Below, in pieces: positions 23,951 to 32,722 of a DNA stretch of 64,000 bases. Each line of letters opens with the position of its first letter. The stretch's first letter is position 1. Source of the stretch: AC-37 sp036389835 (GTDB lineage: Bacteria > Actinomycetota > Thermoleophilia > Solirubrobacterales > Thermoleophilaceae). The DNA lies in the NCBI GenBank assembly GCA_036389835.1, contig DASVWC010000028.1:1-64000 (forward strand), read 5' to 3'. The notes below the pieces were generated by a model, which ran no database searches, was not told where the DNA came from, and saw only the letters and a list, made by a program, of their open reading frames with translations. Made by a program: the position numbers and the translations under genes.

Positions 23951-26900
23951 GTGATCAGTGCCCGTGCTTGCCTGGAAGACATGCAACAGCTCGACACTGA
24001 AAATGGCCCGCTCACGCTCGTTCTTCCGGACGACCCCCACGCACTCGACGCACGACGCGCCACTGGCCCCGACGTACCGACGGACGTGGGCGCCAGCACC
24101 AAGATGCCCGTTGCGCGTTGGATGCATTCGTGGACATCGCTCGCGCCCATCCTGAACACCCTCGGCCTCATCCGGCAGGGCAAGCGTCGCGGTTATGCGA
24201 GTACGACCGACCTCGCCCGCCTCGCGGCGCTGGTCGAACGAGCCTCTTCGGATCCGGAGACAGCGTGGCGAAGTTCGGTCAACGGAACGCCGGCCTCGTC
24301 CGAATCACTCCAACAAGAAGCCGCCGATGTGCTCGCAGCACTCAAAGGAGCCCTACAAGGGCTGTCCAAGGTCGATACCAACGCGTGGGCTGCTGTTGAT
24401 CGCTGGCGCCGTTGGGTCTGCGACGGCCTCGATGAGCCGTCGTCCACCCAAACGGACAAGCGGCTGATGTGGGCGAGGGGCCTGGACGCTCCGAGTGAAG
24501 TCACCCTCGGTGCGGCGGCGGGATTGCGGTCGCTCACACTGAGCCTGATCGAGACACGCCGATCCAGGTCGCTCCCGGACGTAACCGAGCACGGGATCGC
24601 TGAGCGCTTCCTGCCCAAGGCGCTCTTGGCGAACCTCGGTCCGTTGACCCGGCTCCAGGAACTCGCACTCCCGTTCTTCCCCGAGCTCGTGGATCTCCGT
24701 CGGTCGATGATCGCCGCAGCACCGCCCGGCGTCGGAAAGACGCGGCTCGGCCAGATGGGGGCCACCTACGCGACGCTCGACCCGAGGACGGGCAAGCGTC
24801 GCGAGAGTGGAACGAAGGCCCTGGTCCTCATGCCGACCCGCGCCCTTATCGACGAACAGCTCGAGGCCTGGGAGAAATGGCTCGACGTGCCTGGCGCCGA
24901 ACCACCGCTACGCGTAGTCGGCGTCTCGGCAGAGCACGATCTTCACCGGCGGGACGTAACCGCGGGGGAGTACGAAGTCGCGATCTGCGTCTACGAGTCG
25001 GCCGCAAATCTCCTGGCCGGGCCACAGCGCTCGCGACTGCTCGACGAGATCGCACTCATCGTCGTCGACGAGTGGCAGTGGATGCGTGATTTGCAGCGCG
25101 GCGGACGGCTGGACGCACTGCTCACCGGTCTCCAGGTCAACGAGGGCAATCCCCCTCCGGTGATGCTGATGGGACCGGAACTCGACCAACGGACTCATGA
25201 CGCGGCCGTGAAGTGGCTCTCCGCGAGCCGTTCGATCATGCCCCCGGAGCGGATCACGAGTCTCACAGTGCACGTGTCGGGAGACTCGAAGGAGATAGTA
25301 CGTACGGAGACACCCGAGGGCGAGGCGGGAACGGTGATCGAGCGCGAGATCGTCCCGCCGATCACGGAAACCCTCACCACCTTGAGCGCAGGTATGAAGC
25401 AGCAGCTCGGACACCTTCCCTCGAAGGGATTGTCGGTGCTGCTTGCGACGCGGCTCCTGCTCGAGGACGACACGCGGCGGATCATCATCTTCCTCGAGGA
25501 GCGCGGCCTTGCCGTGAGGTACGCGACGGCGGCCATCGACCTCCTCGAGGCCGCTGGGCTCGGGTCGGCTCCCGCCGGGGGCAACCCGTGGACGTCGGGG
25601 CGATTTCCATCGACACTCGAAGTTGATCCGGAGGCCAGATACCGGGAGTTGCGCGCAGCTGCCTCCGTGACAGAGGACTACGACCGAGCGCAGTGGTGGC
25701 TGCTGAACGGGGTTGGAGTGCACACCGCGAGCATCGAACGCCAGCTCCAGCAGCTGTTCATCCGCGAATTCGACACGGGGATCGCGCGTCTCCTATTCGC
25801 GACCGACACCGTGGCCGAAGGCATCAATGTCGCCGCCAGCCACGTGATCGTGAGCTCGACGTTCCGAGGCCGCTCGGGCGAGGAGGAGCTGGTTCCGGTG
25901 CATCGGGTGCGTCAACGCCTAAACCGCGCGGGACGCAAGGGCCGCTGGGGCGACCACGGCCACGGGTATCTCTGTGTTGCGCCGCGCGCTCCGGCCACGA
26001 TCCTCGATCAAGCCGTGGTGACCAACCCGGAGCGTGCCTTCTCTTACTTCGTTGCGAACGACCGCGGTCTGGCGATCGTTCCCGGGGGGACGGTCGGACC
26101 AGAGCGAATCGACCGGCTCGCGGCTGTGGCGCTTCACCACCTTCGTCACCACGACGTGATCCGCAGCAGGGACGGGACGCTCGCTGACATCAAGGCGTTT
26201 CTCGAACGGACCTACCTGGCGGCATACACGGCGACGCCGATCGGCGACGACGACGCCGTCGAGGTTCTAGACCGGCTGAAGTCCCAGCTTGCGCTCGAAG
26301 ACCTGGGTGCTGAGACGCAATTGCCGGCAGTCGTTCTCGAGCTGCTCGTACGAGAAGGCGCTGTCGCCGATGACGGGGCCGACCGGCTGCGCGTGACCCC
26401 ACTTGGACACGTGATCGACGAAAACGCGTTTCCGCTCAGATCTGCAAGGACGGTGCGGTCGCTGCGCGACATGCTCAATCGCGCGGACCCGCCTTCGGAC
26501 CTGGATCTGATCTGCCAGGCGGCCACGGACAACACGGCGCGCGGCGACATCGGCTGGGCGTTCACCCGCAACAGGGACGTCGAGACGACACTCGTGCGGA
26601 ACCTTCAAGATGTCCTTCGCACGTACGCGGAGACAGGACCCGGCGCCGCCGTCGACGTGCTCCAGCACCGGCTCGCGTGCGGAGGCGGCCTCGGCCGCCC
26701 CCGCGTCGAGCCGCACGAAAGCCTCTTCCTCCTCGCCTCTGGTCAAGAGCTCGTCGCCGGCGGTGCCCTCGCTAACCTGCTAGATAGCCCCGCGCATCTG
26801 GTAGCCGACGCGGATCCGGGTGCCGCACGACACAGTGACCTCGGCGGGCACCTCCTTCTGCGAACCCTGCTCGCTTACGAATGGGCGAACTTCGAGAAAC

Positions 26901-27736
26901 GGAGCGCGACGAACGCTCGGCTCAAGGCACATGTCTTCGGTCCCGTTCAAACTCAACACGTCGTCGCGGTCACATGGCGGGTCGAGGGTCCGCACCTACG
27001 CAACTTCGTCCGCGCATGCGCGCACCTGCTTGGAGCCGCGCACGCCCTCTTGCCGAGGCACGCAAGGCTCGCGGAAAGCCTCGCGGGTCGCCTTCGACGC
27101 GGCCTTCCACCTCGACTCACATCGCTGGACATGGCCAACCTGCCCTTCGCGGGTCGCGAGCACCTCGCCCCGTTCGCCCACGGTCACTTGTCGATGACCG
27201 AGATCCTGGACCAGCTCTGCCTGGATCAGGACACACGCCGACGGGCCGACCACTGGCTGCGCGACCGCGCGATCCGGCTTCGCGCCAAACGATCCGCGCT
27301 CGGCGCCGCATACGCAACGGAACAGCTGATTCCGGAGGGGCCCGGCACGCACGGCCTGACCGGCGAAGGCCTCCTACATCGGCTGGAGCTCGGCGACCTT
27401 CCGAGCCTCGCACGCGTCCTGGCGCCGTTCGGCGCATCGGTCGACGGCCATACGGTGACTATTCCCGGTACGGATCCCGCCAAGGACCTCCGTATCCAGA
27501 TACTCGACGCCAGCGCCCTGAGCGCAGGCACAGCCCAAGATTTTCTCGAAGATCCGCCCTCGCTCGTCGTAGCTCGAGGCGAGTTGCCCGACGCCGTCAT
27601 CCACGCGGACGAGCGATACGTGATCACACCGGCCGAGCTGATCCGAGGACTGATCCGCACCGGTGCTGATCAGTCCTCTGAGGCTGACCCGCGCGAGTTC
27701 GGCCTTCAGGTCTACCGATACTTCGATCGTGAGTGA
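23951..27736 (+). CDS. Large Ski2-like superfamily 2 helicase
   Basis: 1261 residues, no signal or membrane segment. Helicase motifs in order: Walker A PPGVGKT at residues 258-264; motif Ia-like LVLMPTRALIDEQ; motif II DEWQ at 373-376 in place of DExH; motif V FATDTVAEGIN at 616-626; motif VI QRLNRAGRKGR at 655-665. This order and the rG-type sequence after motif II fit the Ski2/Hel308 group of RNA or DNA translocases. The first ~230 and last ~590 residues match nothing I know and probably recognise the target or partners. GTG start; an ATG at 23981 is an alternative. The stop overlaps the next gene's start (TGATG). Base composition is visibly less GC-rich than flanking genes, suggesting transfer. 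Similar helicases occur in anti-phage systems; that role is inference. Confidence 0.88.
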   Translation: MISARACLEDMQQLDTENGPLTLVLPDDPHALDARRATGPDVPTDVGASTKMPVARWMHSWTSLAPILNTLGLIRQGKRRGYASTTDLARLAALVERASSDPETAWRSSVNGTPASSESLQQEAADVLAALKGALQGLSKVDTNAWAAVDRWRRWVCDGLDEPSSTQTDKRLMWARGLDAPSEVTLGAAAGLRSLTLSLIETRRSRSLPDVTEHGIAERFLPKALLANLGPLTRLQELALPFFPELVDLRRSMIAAAPPGVGKTRLGQMGATYATLDPRTGKRRESGTKALVLMPTRALIDEQLEAWEKWLDVPGAEPPLRVVGVSAEHDLHRRDVTAGEYEVAICVYESAANLLAGPQRSRLLDEIALIVVDEWQWMRDLQRGGRLDALLTGLQVNEGNPPPVMLMGPELDQRTHDAAVKWLSASRSIMPPERITSLTVHVSGDSKEIVRTETPEGEAGTVIEREIVPPITETLTTLSAGMKQQLGHLPSKGLSVLLATRLLLEDDTRRIIIFLEERGLAVRYATAAIDLLEAAGLGSAPAGGNPWTSGRFPSTLEVDPEARYRELRAAASVTEDYDRAQWWLLNGVGVHTASIERQLQQLFIREFDTGIARLLFATDTVAEGINVAASHVIVSSTFRGRSGEEELVPVHRVRQRLNRAGRKGRWGDHGHGYLCVAPRAPATILDQAVVTNPERAFSYFVANDRGLAIVPGGTVGPERIDRLAAVALHHLRHHDVIRSRDGTLADIKAFLERTYLAAYTATPIGDDDAVEVLDRLKSQLALEDLGAETQLPAVVLELLVREGAVADDGADRLRVTPLGHVIDENAFPLRSARTVRSLRDMLNRADPPSDLDLICQAATDNTARGDIGWAFTRNRDVETTLVRNLQDVLRTYAETGPGAAVDVLQHRLACGGGLGRPRVEPHESLFLLASGQELVAGGALANLLDSPAHLVADADPGAARHSDLGGHLLLRTLLAYEWANFEKRSATNARLKAHVFGPVQTQHVVAVTWRVEGPHLRNFVRACAHLLGAAHALLPRHARLAESLAGRLRRGLPPRLTSLDMANLPFAGREHLAPFAHGHLSMTEILDQLCLDQDTRRRADHWLRDRAIRLRAKRSALGAAYATEQLIPEGPGTHGLTGEGLLHRLELGDLPSLARVLAPFGASVDGHTVTIPGTDPAKDLRIQILDASALSAGTAQDFLEDPPSLVVARGELPDAVIHADERYVITPAELIRGLIRTGADQSSEADPREFGLQVYRYFDRE

Positions 27737-28383
27737 TGGAACCTCTGCTCGTTGACACCGAGATGGCTGCTCGCACGCTTGCCCTCGAGATCCGCGACGG
27801 GTCGCGTACGCGACCCGTCCTGGCGATCGGCGTCGACGCAGAGGCCAGGCCGCTCGTGTCCCCGAACCGGATCGACAGCCTGGTCAGCCCACGAATCGCC
27901 TCGGTGGCGAGCCCAGAATTGGTGGAAAAGCATCTCGGCGACAACGACTGGCGACGTGGGTTCGTCGCAAATGGGGTCTGTCTCTACCTGCCGGGATCGC
28001 CGCGCCCGGTCGTCGTCGCTCGTGACGAATGGACCACAGAGTCCGAGCGGTCGCTCCAGCGGCTCCTCTCGGTCGGCGAAAGCTTCACCAGCTCGATCTT
28101 CAGCGCGTGGTGCTCGCGCTGCTCGGAGTCTCCCGCGCCGCTTCCGCCCTTCGCCCTGACGAGTGCGTTCATGTCCGATGTCCGAACGGTCCCGAGCGCC
28201 GCGCACCCCCGCCTCGCAACAACGTGCCTCGAGGTACTGCTCGACGATTCAGACCGCACGCTCGTGCCTGTGGCAACGCTGCCGACGAGAATTACGGCAG
28301 TGCAACGGGAACGGGATGGTGATCGCGTGCTCCTGAGCGGTCTGCACCGCGACCCCCGCAAGCGCAAGCCGCGCACGACCTGA
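27736..28383 (+). CDS. Protein of unknown function coupled to the helicase
   Basis: 215 residues, soluble. Starts at the ATG overlapping the helicase TGA by one base, so translation is coupled and a stoichiometric complex is plausible. Visible features: a beta-rich N-terminal half (ALEIRDGSRTRPVLAIGVD, ANGVCLYLPGSPRPVVVARDEW), a Cys pair in SAWCSRCSES near residue 130, and a basic tail ending RDPRKRKPRTT that could contact nucleic acid. No nuclease or known effector motif was found. It is not recognisably HamA of Hachiman. Shares the island's lower GC. Confidence 0.7.
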   Translation: MEPLLVDTEMAARTLALEIRDGSRTRPVLAIGVDAEARPLVSPNRIDSLVSPRIASVASPELVEKHLGDNDWRRGFVANGVCLYLPGSPRPVVVARDEWTTESERSLQRLLSVGESFTSSIFSAWCSRCSESPAPLPPFALTSAFMSDVRTVPSAAHPRLATTCLEVLLDDSDRTLVPVATLPTRITAVQRERDGDRVLLSGLHRDPRKRKPRTT

Positions 28384-28408
28384 GCCAGCCCGTCGGGCGG
28401 AAAGCCTG

Positions 28409-28972
28409 ATGATCGACGGTGACGATCGAGACGCCGAAACTCGATCTGTGGCCCTACGCCGCAAATCTCGACGGACGGCTCGTCCCGCGTGCAAAGTCCC
28501 TGCGGAGGCCGACCGGACCTCACAACCCGTCGGGGTAAGCGACCTCGAGCATTGCATCACCGACGAGATACGCCTCTTGTCGGACTACTACAGGACCGCT
28601 CTCGTGCAGGCTCGCATGAGCTTCGGCTGGGCCGTCGCCGGAGCCGCCGCGGGTCTCTGTTGCTTCGCCGGGGCGGTCGCGGTCCAGCTGTGGATGGACG
28701 CCACCAATGCCGCCGGGATCAGCGCTGTCGCCGGCGCTTTCATCGAGGTAATCGCGGGCCTCAACTTCGTGCTCTACGGCAAGGCCACCGTCCAGCTGGG
28801 GGAGTTCCACGAACGCCTCGAGCGCATCCAGCGCTTCGCGCTGGCGAGCCGACTGTGCGACTCCCTGCCGGAGGAATCACGCGCCGGCGCGCGCGCCGAG
28901 CTGATCCGGACGGTCTCGGGCGATACCGCCCATTCGCGTAAGGCTCCCGTCGCGTGGAGCGAACAGGCGTAG
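28409..28972 (+). CDS. Two-TM membrane protein resembling TRADD-N-associated 2TM proteins
   Basis: 187 residues. A polar basic N-terminus of about 65 residues leads to a helix (EIRLLSDYYRTALVQARMSF), two membrane helices at about 73-95 and 101-123 separated by a tight turn (MDATNAAGISAVAG), then a cytoplasmic amphipathic helix (QLGEFHERLERIQRFALASR). The order 'helix with x-Q-A-x-x-S-F, TM, short polar turn, G-x-F-I-E-x-I-A-G TM, L-x-x-F-H-x-x-L' resembles the two-TM domain found next to TRADD-N and other conflict-system effectors; remembered resemblance, not a search result. It begins 25 bases after the previous stop with GGCGGAAAG upstream. It would be the membrane-acting effector if the locus is a defence system. 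Confidence 0.7.
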   Translation: MIDGDDRDAETRSVALRRKSRRTARPACKVPAEADRTSQPVGVSDLEHCITDEIRLLSDYYRTALVQARMSFGWAVAGAAAGLCCFAGAVAVQLWMDATNAAGISAVAGAFIEVIAGLNFVLYGKATVQLGEFHERLERIQRFALASRLCDSLPEESRAGARAELIRTVSGDTAHSRKAPVAWSEQA

Positions 28973-28978
28973 CGAGCC

Positions 28979-29932
28979 CTAGGCGGAGAACCAGCGCTTG
29001 GGGTTCTCGACCATCATCTGGTCGAGCTGCTCCTCGGTCATTCCGCGCTCGGTCAGCTCCGGGATGACCTTCTCGAAGATGAAGGTCATGCTCCAGTCCG
29101 GCACGGCGTGCTCCCGCATCTGGTCCTGGACCGCGGGGGGGAACCAGTCGATCGTCGAGCAGTAGTCCTGCGAGAGGAACATCCGGTCCGCGTAGCCGCG
29201 CTCGAGCAGGGCGAGCACGGTCTCGTTGCGCTTGTCGGTCGGGAGGAAGATGTCGAGGCCGTAGCGGTCCATTCCGATCCACGGGCCGCGCTCGAGCAGG
29301 CGCTCGATGTAGTCGAGGTCGTCGGTGTCGCCGGTGTGCGCGATGTGGACCTTGGCCGGGTCGACCCCCTCCTCCTCGAAGATCCGCATCTGCTCGAGCC
29401 CGGTCTCGGTCTTGGGGTGCGAGTGGGCCATGATCGGCCTGCCGGTGCGCTTGCTCGCCCGCGCCACGGCGCAGTGGACCTTCTCGATGTTCGGCGTGAG
29501 GCCGGGCTCGTCGGCGGCGCACTTGAGGAAGGCGGCCTTGATCTCGGTGCCCTGGATGCCCTGCTCGATGTCGTGGACGAAGACCTCGGCGAGCGCGTCC
29601 TCGTCGCGGTTCAGGAGCGGCTGCGGCAGGTAGTCGTAGGTGTAGATGCCGGTCGGGAGGATCACGTTGAGGCCCGACGCGTCGGCCACGCGCTTCGAGA
29701 AGCGGGCGTCGCGCTGGAGGTAGAGCGGGCTCGGCTCGACGACGGTGACGATGCCGTGGCCCTTGACGGCCTGCGCGTCGGCGATCGCGGCCTCCCACTC
29801 CGCGTCCTCGTCGTACATCTGCGGGAACTGGACGCGCGTTCCCTCGTCGGAGGTGCGGAAGTGCTCGTGGATGAGAGTCCGGCCCATCTCCTCGACGTCG
29901 ATGGGGCCGTTGACGGTCTCGACGGTTGCCAC
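28979..29932 (-). CDS. Phosphotriesterase-family metal hydrolase
   Basis: 317-residue amidohydrolase-fold enzyme with a binuclear metal site: HxH in LIHEHFR (His 22, 24), bridging Lys in GTEIKAAFLKC, His in IMAHSHPK and AHTGDTDD, and Asp in LSQDYCS. The family includes lactonases and phosphotriesterase homologues; the natural substrate is probably a lactone or carboxylic ester, not certain. GTG start at 29932 with GGGAGGAG 6-10 bases upstream. It lies 43 bases downstream of the response-regulator gene on the same strand, so could be at the tail of that transcript, and is convergent with the helicase island. Confidence 0.9.
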   Translation of the reverse strand: MATVETVNGPIDVEEMGRTLIHEHFRTSDEGTRVQFPQMYDEDAEWEAAIADAQAVKGHGIVTVVEPSPLYLQRDARFSKRVADASGLNVILPTGIYTYDYLPQPLLNRDEDALAEVFVHDIEQGIQGTEIKAAFLKCAADEPGLTPNIEKVHCAVARASKRTGRPIMAHSHPKTETGLEQMRIFEEEGVDPAKVHIAHTGDTDDLDYIERLLERGPWIGMDRYGLDIFLPTDKRNETVLALLERGYADRMFLSQDYCSTIDWFPPAVQDQMREHAVPDWSMTFIFEKVIPELTERGMTEEQLDQMMVENPKRWFSA

Positions 29933-29975
29933 TGCATCTCCTCCCAGCCCGGTTACGCGCCGGAGTCTTTCAGAC

Positions 29976-30629
29976 TCAGTCCGGGTCGACCAGGCGGCGC
30001 TCCATCGCCCAGCGGCTCAGCTCGTGCCGGCTCGAGAGCTGGAGCTTGCGCAGCACCGCCGAGACGTGGGCCTCGACGGTCTTGGCCGAGATGCCGAGCC
30101 GGTGCGCGATCTCCTTGTACATGTATCCACGCGCGATGTGCTGGAGGACCTCGCGCTCGCGCGCGGTGAGCTGGTCGAGCTCGGGATCGGCCTCGGTGGG
30201 CGCCGCCTCGCCGGCGAACGCGTCGAGCACGAAGCCGGCCAGCCGCGGCGAGAAGACCGCGTCGCCTCCGTGCACGCGCTCGATGGCGGCCGACAGGTCG
30301 TCGCCGGCGATGGTCTTCGTCACGTAGCCGCGGGCTCCGGCGCGGATCACCGCGATCACGTCCTCGGCCGCGTCGCTGACCGACAGCGCGAGGAAGCGCG
30401 TGGCGGCCGGGTCGCCCGCGGCCGTCCGCCGGATCACCTCCACCCCGCCCCCGTCGGGCATGTGCACGTCGAGCAGCACCACGTCGGGCTCGAGCTCCCG
30501 TATGCACTCGACCGCCTCCTCGACGGTCCCTGCCTCGCCGACCACCTTCACGCGCTCGGCCAGCTCGCTGCGCACGCCGGCGCGGAAGATCGCGTGGTCG
30601 TCCACGATCACGACCCGGATCGCGCTCAT
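29976..30629 (-). CDS. NarL/LuxR-type response regulator (LiaR-like)
   Basis: 217 residues. Receiver domain with IVDDHAIFR at the N-terminus, phospho-acceptor Asp in VVLLDVHMPDGGG and the conserved Lys in YVTKTIAGDD; then a LuxR-type HTH, LTAREREVLQHIARGYMYKEIAHRLGISAKTVEAHVSAVL. It is the DNA-binding output of the kinase encoded just upstream: its ATG overlaps the kinase TGA (ATGA). With the PspC-domain protein ahead of the kinase it forms a LiaFSR-like envelope-stress module. It likely controls its own operon, but no binding site is proven. Confidence 0.93.
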   Translation of the reverse strand: MSAIRVVIVDDHAIFRAGVRSELAERVKVVGEAGTVEEAVECIRELEPDVVLLDVHMPDGGGVEVIRRTAAGDPAATRFLALSVSDAAEDVIAVIRAGARGYVTKTIAGDDLSAAIERVHGGDAVFSPRLAGFVLDAFAGEAAPTEADPELDQLTAREREVLQHIARGYMYKEIAHRLGISAKTVEAHVSAVLRKLQLSSRHELSRWAMERRLVDPD

Positions 30630-31798
30630 CCGGCGCCCCGCGCGAGCGTCAGCTCCACCTCGGTTCCCGAGCCCGGCTCCGACCGCACCACGGCCGTGCC
30701 GCCGTTGCGCTCCATCCGGCCGATTATCGACTCCCGCACGCCGCGGCGCTCCTCGGGCACGGCGTCGAGGTCGAAGCCGGCCCCGCGGTCGCGGACGAAC
30801 ACCGCGACCCGCGCGTCCCCGACCTCGGCGAAGACGTCGATCGGCCCCGCGGTGCCCGCGAACTTGGCCGCGTTGAGGATCGCCTCGCGCGCGGCCGCGA
30901 CCAGCGGCTCGGTCCTCGCGTCGAGCGGGCAGTCGCCCACGGTCACGACCTCGACCGCCGCCTCGTGGGCGGCCTCCACGTCGGCGGCGGCCGCTTCGAG
31001 CGCGGCCGCGAGGCTCTCGCCCGCGCTCGACGGCGGGCGATCGAGCAGCCAGGCGCGCAGCTCGCGCTCCTGACGGCGGGCGAGCGCCGCGACCTCGCGC
31101 GGGTCGGACGCTCGGCGCTGCACGAGCGCGAGCGTCTGGAGCACCGAGTCGTGGAGGTGCGCGGCCAGCTCGGCGCGCTCCTGCGAGCGGATGCGCTCCG
31201 CGCGCTCCTCGGCGAGGCTGCGGCCGAGGCGCCACCAGAGCGGGGCGAGGATCAGTCCGATCGCCGCGACGAGCACCACGCCCGCGAGCACCACGTCGCC
31301 GAGCGCGTTGAGCGCGCCGTTGGCCCACAGGAACACGAGCGCGGCGCCGAGCACCAGCGCGGCGCCGAGGCCGATCGCGCTGCGCGCCTGGCCGCCGAGC
31401 AGCGGGGGCGGCGCGGGCCGGGGGCCTCCCCGCGGCGCGTCGGGGGCCGGCCGCTGGGGCGCGCCGACCGACTGCCGCCAGATCAGCGCGCCGCCGACGG
31501 CCGCGGCGATCAGCGGCCAGGCGATCGCGTCGCTGAACCACCAGCCGAGGGCGCGCAGGAGCAGCAGCACGCTCAGCGCCAGCAGGCCGGCGCCGGTCGC
31601 CGTGGCCACGCCGCCGCGCCGGCGCGGCCCGCGGCTGGTGGCGACGACGATCGCCCCCACGGTCGCGGCGACCGAGGGGGCGAGGTAGGCGAAGGCGAGC
31701 TCGATCGCGTCCTCCTCGGCGAGCAGCAGCAGCCCGCCGAAGGCGGTGATCGCCAGGCCCGCGACCAGCGAGGTGGCGTCGACCTCGCGACGGGTCAT
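30626..31798 (-). CDS. HisKA_3 sensor histidine kinase (LiaS-like)
   Basis: 390 residues. The N-terminal ~200 residues hold about six membrane helices with a Pro-rich linker; then the HisKA_3 dimerisation helix AAHLHDSVLQTLALVQRR with phospho-acceptor His 216, and an HATPase domain with AAREAILNAAKFAG (N box) and VRDRGAGFDLD (G1 box), ending in GSGTEVELTL. It phosphorylates the downstream response regulator. Start at ATG 31798, overlapping the PspC gene stop by four bases; the much longer open frame upstream is a shadow of that gene. Confidence 0.92.
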   Translation of the reverse strand: MTRREVDATSLVAGLAITAFGGLLLLAEEDAIELAFAYLAPSVAATVGAIVVATSRGPRRRGGVATATGAGLLALSVLLLLRALGWWFSDAIAWPLIAAAVGGALIWRQSVGAPQRPAPDAPRGGPRPAPPPLLGGQARSAIGLGAALVLGAALVFLWANGALNALGDVVLAGVVLVAAIGLILAPLWWRLGRSLAEERAERIRSQERAELAAHLHDSVLQTLALVQRRASDPREVAALARRQERELRAWLLDRPPSSAGESLAAALEAAAADVEAAHEAAVEVVTVGDCPLDARTEPLVAAAREAILNAAKFAGTAGPIDVFAEVGDARVAVFVRDRGAGFDLDAVPEERRGVRESIIGRMERNGGTAVVRSEPGSGTEVELTLARGAG

Positions 31799-32715
31799 CG
31801 CGCGGGCGGCCTCCGGCACGCGTCGTTCGAGCCGTAGAGGCCGGGCCGGAAGTCGTCGCCGATCGGCCGGTCGCCGACCATGAACGCGCCGAGGCCCACG
31901 TCGGCGTCCACCACGAGGCGCGGCACGCCCGGCGGCGGCACCGGGGTGTCCGACCAGTCGACGTCGAGCCCGCCGCTGTCGCGCTCGAGCCCGCCGACGT
32001 AGCCTGCGCCCACGCGGGCCTCGGTCGCGACGCAGACGTCCTCGGGGACCAGCAGCTCGATCTGGCCGGTGCCCAGCCTCAGGTCGAGCTCGTGCTCGCC
32101 GGGCGCGAAGGCGATGTCGCGCAGGTCCACCACGAGGTGGCCCGCCCCGAGCCGGTACGAGTCGCGCAGCTCGGCGACCGAGTGCGGGCGGTAGGTGCGC
32201 TCGCCCACGCCGCCGTGGAGGTCCACGTCGGCCGCGGAGACGACGCCCGCGGGGAGCGCCACCGCCAGCGCCGGCAGGATCAGCCAGCGGGCGCCCCCGC
32301 GGAAGGCCGCCGCGGCCAGCGCGAGGCCGAGCACGACCACGGCGGCCGCGACGTAGGTGCCCGAGCCGGTGCCGGTGGCCCAGAAGCTGCCCACGGCCGC
32401 CAGCGCGCTGCCGGTCAGGACGGCGAGGAACAGCCCGACGCGCTTCCAGACCGCGCGGTCGCCGTGGAAGAAGCGGACGCCGAGCGGTGCCTTCGTGCTG
32501 CCCTCCGCCGGCACGAACAGCCAGATCGCGCCGTACACGAAGAAGCCGACGCCGCCGAAGAAGGTCAGCGCCACCAGGGCGATGCGGAAGATCACCGGGT
32601 CGACGCCGAAGTACCGCCCGAGGCCGCCGCCGACGCCGGCGATCATGCGCTTGCGCGAACGCTCCAGGCGGCGCGGCTCGGGGGGCGGTTGGGTGGGTTG
32701 CGGTGCGGTGGTCAT
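31795..32715 (-). CDS. PspC-domain membrane protein with LiaF-like C-terminal domain
   Basis: 306 residues. After a Pro-rich start, a PspC domain (RSRKRMIAGVGGGLGRYFGVD, then ALVALTFFGGVGFFVYGAIW) and further membrane helices to about residue 165 precede a beta-rich extracytoplasmic or cytoplasmic domain (LGAGHLVVDLRDIAF, LDLRLGTGQIELLVPEDV, ARVGAGYV) that matches the repeats of LiaF-type cell-wall-stress proteins. In the LiaFSR model the protein restrains the kinase until the envelope is damaged. First gene of the operon; its ribosome-binding site lies in the stem of the hairpin at 32723-32748. Divergent from the hydrolase gene. Confidence 0.9.
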   Translation of the reverse strand: MTTAPQPTQPPPEPRRLERSRKRMIAGVGGGLGRYFGVDPVIFRIALVALTFFGGVGFFVYGAIWLFVPAEGSTKAPLGVRFFHGDRAVWKRVGLFLAVLTGSALAAVGSFWATGTGSGTYVAAAVVVLGLALAAAAFRGGARWLILPALAVALPAGVVSAADVDLHGGVGERTYRPHSVAELRDSYRLGAGHLVVDLRDIAFAPGEHELDLRLGTGQIELLVPEDVCVATEARVGAGYVGGLERDSGGLDVDWSDTPVPPPGVPRLVVDADVGLGAFMVGDRPIGDDFRPGLYGSNDACRRPPAR

Positions 32716-32722
32716 GGTGAGT

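Noticed and set aside
23951..28383. Assignment of the island to Hachiman (HamAB)
   Set aside because: Gene order is reversed, the helicase is much longer, and the 215-residue protein shows no HamA-like nuclease motif by eye; the extra TM gene is not part of Hachiman.
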